Made by a program: the position numbers and the translations under genes. A DNA stretch of 64,000 bases. Source: Isoperla grammatica (lineage: Eukaryota; Arthropoda; Insecta; Plecoptera; Perlodidae). Each line of letters opens with the position of its first letter. Within the stretch, counting starts at the first letter, position 1. The stretch lies in the NCBI GenBank assembly GCA_945910005.1, contig OX246739.1, forward strand, positions 255,501 to 319,500, written 5' to 3'. This document shows positions 25,401 to 37,400 of the stretch, piece by piece. Under the pieces are notes generated by a model, which was not told where the DNA came from, ran no database searches, and saw nothing but the letters and a program-made list of their open reading frames with translations.

Positions 25401-28400
25401 CGAGTAGTAATTGTGAATTTCGAGTCGAGTACTAAAAACTCGACTCGACCTAACCTCGTTTACGTTACCCTCATCGTTACGATCGTAGGTTCTGGGTGCT
25501 TGACGTTCGTAACTCTACCAGCGTTCATACACATCATCACGGATCCACGGAATACTGAACACAATTACAAAATACAAATGGCGGGACGATGGAGCTTGGT
25601 GTATTATTGAGGTTATCTTTTACGTTGTTGTTTGATTGGCGTAGAAACTTGTTTAATTTAATTCATATGTCACGTATTAGGCGAAACAATCGAGTTGTAT
25701 TGTATGAATATTTCTTTAGATCAAGTTTAGATGGCAACTAGTATACTAACTGCCGTAACTGTACTCTGGTAGACCTACCGACTGATTTACTAACTGTGCA
25801 GCGTTTACACTTGGAAAATGACCGTCGGTTGGTCGGTAATGTAGTCTTACGATCGTAAGATGAGAGTAACGTAAACGGGGTGTTAGACCAGTAATATAGG
25901 TAGACGGAGCAAGCCGATGCTAGCGACCGGCCGCGAGTGAGACCAACATTGAGACCACGTGATGTGGGGACAGGATGCGCGGCAATTTAAAGCGTTTGCG
26001 TATGAACAGTACAAACAGTACATCGTTGTGTAAAGAAAAATGATCATTTTCAATAAGTGCAAATTAAAAATATGTTAACTAAGATTAACAGTACCTTCAC
26101 TAATCATTTCTGAGGAAATACAAATAATAATACATCCTTTTTCAAATGTCAAACGTATTTGCCGCGCACTTAACACCATCTAGCGGCAAACCTGCGAACT
26201 TCTCGCTAAGAATGCAGTCTATCGCGGATTGGTCGAGAAGGCTTTGTCCCCACATCACGTGGTTTCAATGATGGTCTCACTCGCGATGACGTCATACTCC
26301 GTCTACCTATATTACTGGTCTAAGGACTCGACTCGAAAACTCGAGTACTCGCACACCCCTAGAAAACATGTGTGTACACTGTCATAATTATAAATTTTAA
26401 ACACAGAATTTCTAATAGAGTGAACAATTTTTTTAAATCGATATGTTACAGTAAGAACTTGAGGACACGATAATTAAGTTTGTAATTTGATAAAAAGTGT
26501 TACTGAATCGTTGTCCGGACCAAATGATACTATACAATTCTGTTAACAATTACTTTACTAATCTTGCTAGGAATGCTTTCACCAATGTACTGACTGATTT
26601 CACCCAAGTTGCCATGTCTGAAATACTGTACAATACAGACTTCTGCACGATTTTCTGAATATTCACGGTAAGTGAATGTATGAATGATAATCTTGATAAG
26701 AAGCGCTAACATTTTAAAATGACAGGCGTAGGGTGACCGTAACGTACAAGATTTAATCTGTCTGTAATTTTATAATAATAACAACAATAGTATAAATTAC
26801 CTCACAAACGAGACATTTGTGACTGCCCGCTCATACAATCACTCTTTGGAATAGGTATATCCTTAGTACGTAAAGAACTAGGCTATCAGTTTGAGAGAAC
26901 CACCGTTGCGCGTATGAGCAAAGGTCCGCTAGATGACCGTACCTGGGCACGAGGGTAAAGTTGACGAGCAGCACCTTGATCGCGACCTCGGGGGTGTAGT
27001 GAGGGTTGGGCAGCTTGGTGGTTATGTAAAGCCGCTTGGAGCGCACATGAACGTACCTGGGCACGAGGGTAAAGTTGACGAGCAGCACCTTGATCGCGAC
27101 CTCGGGGGTGTAGTGAGGGTTGGGCAGCTTGGTGGTTATGTAAAGCCGCTTGGAGCGCACATGAACATACCTGGGCACGAGGGTAAAGTTGACGAGCAGC
27201 ACCTTGATCGCGACCTCGGGGGTGTAGTGAGGGTTGGGCAGCTTGGTGGTTATGTAAAGCCGGAAGTCTTCGTTGTACGGCACAATCGTGTCACCCAGCT
27301 TGAGCACGTTCAGGCCCCCTTGTCTGTGCATGGGGCGAGTTGAACATCAGATAAGCGCCAACTAACAGCAAGAGATAATTTAACCTGCCTTGATTCAAAA
27401 TTACTCCTCTTTTAAGGCCAGACCAAGTGATACAACAATGTAATGTGTACATAACAAGAGTTTGAGAAATTTACTTTTTTAGTATACATCTGTAAAATAC
27501 AATCATAGTCTAGTATAATTGTTGCTGAGAATGAAATACTTCGAGAAGTGCCTCGAACTACAAGGAACAGTGAGTACTTTGCAGAAGAAAGCCATGATTG
27601 ACAATACTGTGACACGGTCTACTCAACCCAAGTGACTGTATACTGAAAGGTGGTACCTGAAGACGAGACGCTGCAAGATGGGGTCCAAAGCTGGGTCAAG
27701 TTCAGTGCCCACGTTCTCAATGAGGCAAGGTTTACCGAACCGCACAGCAGACTCCAAGGTACGCAGAAGATCTCGATCAGAGAGCTTGGCCACAGTCAGA
27801 CCCATTTCCTTGCCCTGTGGAGCGCAAAGTGTGCGTTTACTCTAGCGCTTCTTCCAACTCAAGGTAGAGAGCAGCACTGTATTGTTGTTTTGTTTTTGCA
27901 TCTTGGTCTAAGTGGCTGTCACCTTCTTTGATAAGGTAGTTATTTATTTCTGTTCTTCCCCCCAATGTATACCGTGATAAAGCTATTTGTCCGCGCCATG
28001 TAGGGTTGTGGGACCCGCTCGTGTGCGTAGAGCCCACATAGGGACCTTTTCAAATGTCGTTAGCTAATACAGAATATATTTGCGTAATGCCGAACTTTTT
28101 AAGAGCGAAGGGTACCTCTACGTCAAAAACCATAGAACATTTTCATTTTTCAATTTTGTATCTCAAGATTGCAACACAAAATCAAAAATCTGAGTCAACA
28201 GCAGACTGTGTTTTGGTAAGCCCTATACATACTGAATAAATATTATAACCATTAGCTATTTTGATTTATTAAATCGATAATTAGTAATAAAATTAATAAG
28301 AAACAAAAAACCATACTGATTATAACGTAAGACACAATTTAGAGCATTCAGTATGCATACACAGTGCGCTGTTGATTCAGATATTCGATTTCGAAGTCCA

Positions 28401-31400
28401 TTCTTTTAAAAATAAAAATGTTGTGCGGTTTTTGACGTAGAGGTATCCTTCCCTGTTGTTTTTCATATATTTTACTAGTCTGGGCCAGATGTACAGTCGA
28501 GTTAGTATGTGATTTTTTATGGCTGCTATATGGAGTTTGTTTTTCTTATGGAAACTAGCATGTAATAAAACATTTACATCGCAACAAATCATCTACTTAA
28601 TTTGACAGTTACCTGTGCATATGCATTCAGTGCTTTCTTAAATATTATCTTAAAACAGCCCAACTGTATGGGCAGTGTTTGTCATTTTTATCTACAAACA
28701 AGTGTTAAGACACTTAGAACTTGCTCATAAAATGCTATTAAACATATAAGTGTTGATATTTTTGCGGTCTCCGATTTCATTTCGGTTCACAGCGTTAGAT
28801 AGATTTAACACCACATACATACACAAGTATACACAAGCAGAGGGCCTGCTGGACAAAGGACCCTCAAAGGGACGAAATACTAGATTTGTTCACACACGCC
28901 CATTGAAAAGATTATCTTTCCCTGTTTTAGAAGCCACGTTGCCAAGCAGGAACACGGGTTATCACCACAGCACACATGTTTCATTCCCTAAACTCCGCCC
29001 TGAGAAGAGATGACAGGGGCTGCTTTTTCAAGTACACCGTTCCTGCTCGAAATTAGCACTTGCTTTTGGAATGGTCGCTTCTAAGTTGGAACTTGTGATT
29101 TAAAAAAAAAAAATTAGAATTGTTTAAAAAAATATATATTTCGGCAACGTTTACTACAGTATAAACGCCAATCGGTTGGCTTGTCCCTGTGGGTCTATGA
29201 AGAGGGGCCAACGTCTGGTTGGTAGCCAGGAAGTCCCTGGGCAGTCCGTTATATGAGCTAGTTGACGAGCTTACTGACCGTGTTCCTGACCCAACGGTTG
29301 GCTTGTCCCTGTGGGTCGATGAAGAGAGGCCAACGCCTGGCCGGTAGACAGAAAGCCCTGGGCAGTCCGTTATATGAGCTAGTTGTCGAGCTTACTGACC
29401 GTGTTCCTGACCCAACGGTTGGCTTGTCCCTGTGGGTCGATGAAGAGAGGCCAACGCCTGGCCGGTAGACAGGAAGTCCCTGGGCAGTCCGTTATATGAG
29501 CTAGTTGTCGAGCTTACTGACCGTGTTCCTGACCCAACGGTTGGCTTGTCCCTGTGGGTCGATGAAGAGAGGCCAACGTCTGGTTGGTAGACAGGAAGTC
29601 CCTGGGCAGTCCGTTATATGAGCTAGTGGTCGAGCTTACTGACCGTGTTCCTGACCCAACGGTTGGCTTGTCCCTGTGGGTCGATGAAGAGAGGCCAACG
29701 CCTGGCCGGTAGACAGAAAGCCCTGGGCAGTCCGTTATATGAGCTAGTTGTCGAGCTTACTGACCGTGTTCCTGACCCAACGGTTGGCTTGTCCCTGTGG
29801 GTCGATGAAGAGAGGCCAACGCCTGGCCGGTAGACAGGAAGTCCCTGGGCAGTCCGTTATATGAGCTAGTTGTCGAGCTTACTGACCGTGTTCCTGACCC
29901 AACGGTTGGCTTGTCCCTGTGGGTCGATGAAGAGAGGCCAACGCCTGGCCGGTAGACAGGAAGTCCCTGGGCAGTCCGTTATATGAGCTAGTGGTCGAGC
30001 TTACTGACCGTGTTCCTGACCCAACGGTTGGCTTGTCCCTGTGGGTCGATGAAGAGAGGCCAACGCCTGGCCGGTAGACAGGAAGTCCCTGGGCAGTCCG
30101 TTATATGAGCTAGTTGTCGAGCTTACTGACCGTGTTCCTGACCCAACGGTTGGCTTGTCCCTGTGGGTCGATGAAGAGAGGCCAACGTCTGGTTGGTAGA
30201 CAGGAAGTCCCTGGGCAGTCCGTTATATGAGCTAGTGGTCGAGCTTACTGACCGTGTTCCTGACCCAACGGTTGGCTTGTCCCTGTGGGTCGATGAAGAG
30301 AGGCCAACGTCTGGTTGGTAGACAGGAAGTCCCTGGGCAGTCCGTTATATGAGCTAGTGGTCGAGCTTACTGACCGTGTTCCTGACCCAACGGTTGGCTT
30401 GTCCCTGTGGGTCTATGAAGAGAGGCCAACGTCTGGAGTGCCACACCAGCACGGCGTTCTCGGTAGACAGGAAGTCCCTGGGCAGTCCGTCTAGCTGCCA
30501 CTTGCGAATCAGCACAGGCTCGCCCAGCGTCGAGACGGGAGTGCATTTCGGCGTGTGTGGCACATTTCTCTCGACCAGCAGGGCCAGCCACTCGGCCAGA
30601 AGACCGCGCCGGTAGCGGTCTGTGAAGGGGGTCAGGTAGGCCACGGCACCTGCATCACATGGGTTCAACTTGTCTCATACTTACGAAAACAGCCGAATCC
30701 AATATTACCAACCATTCACTTGAAATACCATTAGAGACGATTCTCGACCATATATTAGTTACCTAAAAATTCCGAACACAGTATGCATCTCTTGTGTTAT
30801 TTCTTTAGGGCCTTTATCATCGTTTCCCCTCCGTACCTAAACATCCCCAAACCCCTACCCCTAACCCGAGAACCACCCGTAATTAACCATACAAGATCTT
30901 CTATCAAGGTTTTAATAAATCTCAGGTTAAACAATGTATAACACTAGGAAAACGCTCTGTGTGACGCGTTGATAAGCGAGCGCGTCGATATCTACGATTT
31001 GTCTGGCGAAAAGTTTACAAAGCTAATACAAACAACAATTAACAACAATTCAAGAATGCGCATTGCAAACATTTTTCTAATTTCTATAGCCATTATACTT
31101 CCCGACATTGTTGAATGCTGTGCAATGTGCGTTACTAAGAATTTTCGTTGTCATTTTGTTAAGTGTTTGACACGGTCCGCCATTGTTACTAAAGCCTGTT
31201 TTACACGGTCAAACTTTTTCATCCAACTTCTTGAATTCAAGGACAAAAGCGCATCAATAAATACAGTAATTTTTATTGTTGTATTTGACTACATACTGAC
31301 TGTTTTTGATGCGCTTTTGTCCTTGAATTCAAGGAGTTGGATGAAAAAGTTTGACCGTGTAATACAGGCTACACTACTTACGTACTACTACTGTACTTAG

Positions 31401-34400
31401 GTTACTACTAGCTTGCGTTGCATTAATTTATTTACTATACATAATTATGTTTAATGGCGCAAATTATAAGATACTCATTAAATACTGTAAACATAACATA
31501 TAAAGGGAACGTAGATTTTAGTAGCAATCTGTTACGAATATTTTCACGTGCTAGATTTACTTTGCATTCATTTCCACTGAGCAGAAAGTTAGAGGGTCGA
31601 AAATAAAAAGCCTTATATTTATATAGCTTATGTATCCTTTCGTAAAATACATATTATTACTGTATTAGTGTTATTGGCTTGTATTCATAGTCGACGACTA
31701 GCTAAATTAATTCATAGAATTGTAAATCAATTGTCGAATGCATATTATTTTCAATAAGAAACAAAATCCCTACAACTACAACGATGTGTGCTGGTATGGT
31801 ATAATGGTTTGATTGCGTGTTAACCAAAACAATGCATTTATATCATTCATGCCAGAGACTGCTTTAATTGTTCACTTTATACGAACTTTCGTTAAGCGTT
31901 TTAATAAGGTTTAAATTATAACATACGACAAAAAATGTATTTCACTACTCTTTAGCCGACGCAACTGCGTACCATGCAAGTTAATGTTAAATACACAATT
32001 GAAGTGGCTTCTCTGATAATATGGGTACCTAATGATGAGAATGTGCTACGTTTTAAGCGTCACTGTCTGTCAATGATCACTTATTTTGGAACACCAGTGC
32101 TGGATGATTCCAAAACAAAGATTTGAAACAAGGTTTTCGCTTCAGAGCATGTTCCTAGATAGTTGGCACTAATATAGTATACCAGCACACATTGCTGATA
32201 GAGATGTTTAGCAACCCTCAATCGCCAATGGCCTGAGAGTCGCATGAGCACAAAATGTTTCAACCATTTAATCATCCTTTAATCAAGATTATTACCATTC
32301 TGAAACCTGTAGCCCTGCCAGTATTGTATTGTATGTATGTATGCATGTATTAATACTAGAAACAAGTATTTGTATTGAGTACCTATCCATTTGGAGAAAA
32401 ATAACTAGTATATTATTAGTTATAATGTTGGGTCTGTGTATGCTCTGTCTATTCAATGTTGTATAGCTGGTATTTATAGTACAACCAACCTAATATTAAT
32501 TATTATTTACTAATGATGTTGTGCATACATTTGTATGCATTTGCACCAGTCTAATAGTTTATATTATTTTTATACAGTAGTTTGTATCTTATGCCTAGCT
32601 TGTAAGGAATTCTAGGTATGACTGTTAGTGTGGTACATACTGTCTATGCATATCTGCAAGTAGTAGTTTATATTAGGCCCTATAGTTTAAGTCCATACTT
32701 TAAACATAGCTTGTAAGAAAGTACATGAACAATTGTATGTTTTTATGTAAGGAAATGACAATGCAAATGTTACAATGGTTGTACTTGCTACACCATATAA
32801 AATGTAATTTAAGAGCTGCACAATAAATAAAATAAATACAATACAATACAATACAACTGAAACACATACCTAATTGAATTGTATTATATGGTGCGAATAG
32901 AAATAAGGCCATTGATATGAACTGATAAGCGTGTTGTTTGTTTACCTGCACTGATGAGAATGTCCCCCACCACGTTGACAATTGCCCCCTCGAATGTGGC
33001 GACGGTGACAATCCAGCGCTCCCGCTCGTCAGCCAGGCCGGTCACCAGACGCACGGCGCGGTTCATCCGGTCCTCGCACAGCTTTGAGTTCGCCTCCAAC
33101 TCCGCCTTCTTCTCCTCAGTTGCCGTGAGGTTCTTCTCCAGCACCGCCAGGCCCGCCATCACCTGCATTTATCCTTCTTTTTTTATATATCCTTGATTTA
33201 ATAATTATTTCCTTTCATCAAATGGTCTAATTTATGCGTTGTAGCAACATACTTTTCGAATTAAATAAAACCATTCGAAAAACGGCCGTATTTATTGAAC
33301 AAAGAAACATTTGTAAGAAAACACTTCATTCTTCTCTAGGGTGATTACAGATTTTGTTTCACTTGTGATAGATTTTAAGTATTTTGAAGCGATGTTCACA
33401 GACAGAAATAAGGATACTGCAGGGTAGGTGGACACAGTAAAACTAAACTCCAAGCAGCTCCGAACCGAGTTCACAGAATAGATGCAGGAACACCTTGCAT
33501 CCATATACTTACATTCGCCATCTTTGCCTTGGCTATCGCCAGAGTTTTTTCTGTCTCTGCCAGCGACTCCTGGGCTTCGGCCAGCGCTGCCTTCTTGGGC
33601 GCCACTGCCTTGTTTATGAAGTAGTATTTGTACATGGCATGCACCCACATGCAGAGGGACGTGCAAGCCTTCGACACCTATTGTGCACACAACATTGGGT
33701 TCATATAGTTTCGTCATGGATTGCGTGATAGTGAAGTGATGTATACGTGACAGTATCACGCGTATTGTAGTGATACTATGTTGTGAATAGCCTGGTATGA
33801 CTGGACTGGTATATTTCGTAAGCATGAGACTATAGGTATGTCATACACTGAAAGTTGCAGATCAATGTCACTTTAAGAACAGATTGAAGGGAACGACATG
33901 CGCCGACTGATACTCACAGTAACAATCTTGGCCGGCTGGAAGGCGGGGTTCTCCACGTAGCCCTTGAGCTTCGTGATCATCCCCTCAGTGATTCCTTCCT
34001 TGTCAAAGTTCATTAGCGACGCCAGAAAGTGGTCAGGGTTGGCCAACATCTGACGACCCGGCTCCCAGTAGTCGTTGATCTTTTCGCCGGGCATGTTGCC
34101 GGGTATCTGCGCACACAACACTCTACTGTACACGCTGCTGACACACGTGCGCGCCACGTGGAGTCCACGAGGGACGCCGGGAAGTGTTGGCCAACACTCT
34201 GATCACCGGGTATCTGCGCACACAACACTCTACTGTACACACGTGCGCGCCACGTGGAGTCCACGAGGGACGCCGGGAAGTGTTGGCCAACACCCTGATC
34301 ACCGGGTATCTGCGCACACAACACTCTACTGTACAGGCTGCTGACACACGTGCGCGCCACGTGGAGTCCACGAGGGACGCCGGGAAGTGTTGGCCAACAC

Positions 34401-37400
34401 CCTGATCACCGGGTATCTGCGCACACAACACTCTACTGTACAGGCTGCTGACACACGTGCGCGCCACGTGGAGTCCACGAGGGACGCCGGGAAGTGTTGG
34501 CCAACACCCTGATCACCGGGTATCTGCGCACACAACACTCTACTGTACACGCTGCTGACACACGTGCGCGCCACGTGGAGTCCACGAGGGACGCCGGGAA
34601 GTGTTGGCCAACACCCTGATCACCGGGTATCTGCGCACACAACACTCTACTGTACACGCTGCTGACACACGTGCGCGCCACGTGGAGTCCACGAGGGACG
34701 CCGGGAAGTGTTGGCCAACACTCTGATCACCGGGTATCTGCGCACACAACACTCTACTGTACACACGTGCGCGCCACGTGGAGTCCACGAGGGACGCCGG
34801 GAAGTGTTGGCCAACACCCTGATCACCGGGTATCTGCGCACACAACACTCTACTGTACAGGCTGCTGACACACGTGCGCGCCACGTGGAGTCCACGAGGG
34901 ACGCCGGGAAGTGTTGGCCAACACCCTGATCACCGGGTATCTGCGCACACAACACTCTACTGTACACGCTGCTGACACACGTGCGCGCCACGTGGAGTCC
35001 ACGAGGGACGCCGGGAAGTGTTAACCAACACCCTGATCACCGGGTATCTGCGCACACAACACTCTACTGTACAGGCTGCTGACACACGTGCGCGCCACGT
35101 GGAGTCCACGAGGGACGCCGGGAAGTGTTGGCCAACACCCTGATCACCGGGTATCTGCGCACACAACACTCTACTGTACAGGCTGCTGACACACGTGCGC
35201 GCCACGTGGAGTCCACGAGGGACGCCGGGAAGTGTTGGCCAACACCCTGATCACCGGGTATCTGCGCACACAACACACTACTGTACACGCTGCTGACACA
35301 CGTGCGCGCCACGTGGAGTCCACGAGGGACGCCGGGAAGTGTTGGCCAACACCCTGATCACCGGGTATCTGCGCACACAACACTCTACTGTACACGCTGC
35401 TGACACACGTGCGCGCCACGTGGAGTCCACGAGGGACGCCGGGAAGTGTTGGCCAACACTCTGATCACCGGGTATCTGCGCACACAACACTCTACTGTAC
35501 ACGCTGCTGACACACGTGCGCGCCACGTGGAGTCCACGAGGGACGCCGGGAAGTGTTGGCCAACACCCTGATCACCGGGTATCTGCGCACACAACACTCT
35601 ACTGTACACGCTGCTGACACACGTGCGCGCCACGTGGAGTCCACGAGGGACGCCGGGAAGTGTTGGCCAACACCCTGATCACCGGGTATCTGCGCACACA
35701 ACACTCTACTGTACACGCTGCTGACACACGTGCGCGCCACGTGGAGTCCACGAGGGACGCCGGGAAGTGTTGGCCAACACCCTGATCACCGGGTATCTGC
35801 GCACACAACACTCTACTGTACAGGCTGCTGACACACGTGCGCGCCACGTGGAGTCCACGAGGGACGCCGGGAAGTGTTGGCCAACACCCTGATCACCGGG
35901 TATCTGCGCACACAACACACTACTGTACACGCTGCTGACACACGTGCGCGCCACGTGGAGTCCACGAGGGACGCCGGGAAGTGTTGGCCAACACCCTGAT
36001 CACCGGGTATCTGCGCACACAACACTCTACTGTACACGCTGCTGACACACGTGCGCGCCACGTGGAGTCCACGAGGGACGCCGGGAAGTGTTGGCCAACA
36101 CCCTGATCACCGGGTATCTGCGCACACAACACTCTACTGTACAGGCTGCTGACACACGTGCGCGCCACGTGGAGTCCACGAGGGACGCCGGGAAGTGTTG
36201 GCCAACACCCTGATCACCGGGTATCTGCGCACACAACACTCTACTGTACACGCTGCTGACACACGTGCGCGCCACGTGGAGTCCACGAGGGACGCCGGGA
36301 AGTGTTGGCCAACACCCTGATCACCGGGTATCTGCAACCTGACAAAATGAAATACGTAACCGACAATCAGTTTGTTTCAGTTGTTCAGTTTGTTGTTTCA
36401 TGAAGTTGAGGGGGGTCGGGTAGCAGTGGAGGGGATAAGGAGGTGGCCGTCATTCTTACAGTTTCTCAACTATATATCATGTTCAGACTAAAATTTACTA
36501 CAAATTAGCCACCACACTTTTTGCCGTTACTGTGTATCAGAAAAATATTTTCGAGTAACTTTAGTGGAACTTTGCCAATACCGATCAGATCGGCATAACA
36601 TGAACATATTTGTGACTGGAAAAATCTGTGTATAATAATATGGCTATCTTACATTTTGCCGCCATTTTGTTTTGAAAAAAAAATATATTTTCTAGTAACT
36701 ATAGTGAAACTTTGTAACTTTTCGAACGATTTTGCCATAAAACTATACACCTTCGATCCACATCGAGGCTTGTGGATGGTCCAAATTTCAACTTGATCGG
36801 ACTTTCTGTTCGTGCGGACTCGTGTTCTCATCACGTACGGACTACAGAAAAACTCTATACTCGTACATTTTAATTTTACGGTACAATGTGGTCAGAAAGC
36901 TACTTCCAATATCTCATTCACAACTCTACGTTCAAGCTTACATGTTGACTGCATCAAACCTACCCTGTTTGGCTTGACGTCTTTGACAATACAGATGGCC
37001 TCCATAACAAGATGCACTCCAACCGGAGGTCGTTTCAACGCTCGCACTTCAGTGATGTCGTTTTTGTTGAGCGCTTTCAAGCTAGCCTCGGCAGCCATTA
37101 GCATAGGCATGGCCTCCTCTGAAAGCAAGCAACCAATCAGATACCGTTCAAACTAATCCAAGCTAGCCTCGGCAGCCATTAGCATAGGCATGGCCTGCTC
37201 TGAAAGCAAGCAACCAATTAGATACCGTTCATAATAATCCAAGCTAGCCTCGGCAGCCATTAGCATAGGTATGGCCTGCTCTGAAAGCAAGCAACCAATC
37301 AGATACCGTTCATAATAATCCAAGCTAGCCTCGGCAGCCATTAGCATAGGCATGGCCTGCTCTGAAAGCAAGCAACCAATTAGATACCGTTCATAATAAT

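Larger units (their letters stand above)
24376..26361. mobile_element. Non-autonomous hAT-like transposon, host of nested elements
   Basis: Ends TAGAGGTGTGCGAGTA and TAGGGGTGTGCGAGTA (inverted), flanked by the perfect 8-bp duplication GAAAACAT (24368-24375 and 26362-26369). Subterminal ttcgagtcgagttcgag repeats and TIR form resemble the element at 38110-39216, so they are probably one family. No transposase is visible. It carries a large inverted repeat and two nested elements. Confidence 0.85.

Noticed and set aside
30969..31400. 143-codon plus-strand open frame
   Set aside because: It runs through both arms of a fold-back element and shows no domain or intron structure.
32810..32870. Polyadenylation signal of a host gene on the plus strand
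   Set aside because: AATAAA-like strings lie in an AT-rich tract next to a tacaa microsatellite, with no exons upstream.
34013..36337. Repeated 82-114-codon minus-strand frames (MARTCVSS type)
   Set aside because: They lie in the wrong frame relative to dynein exon 9 and consist of array units only.
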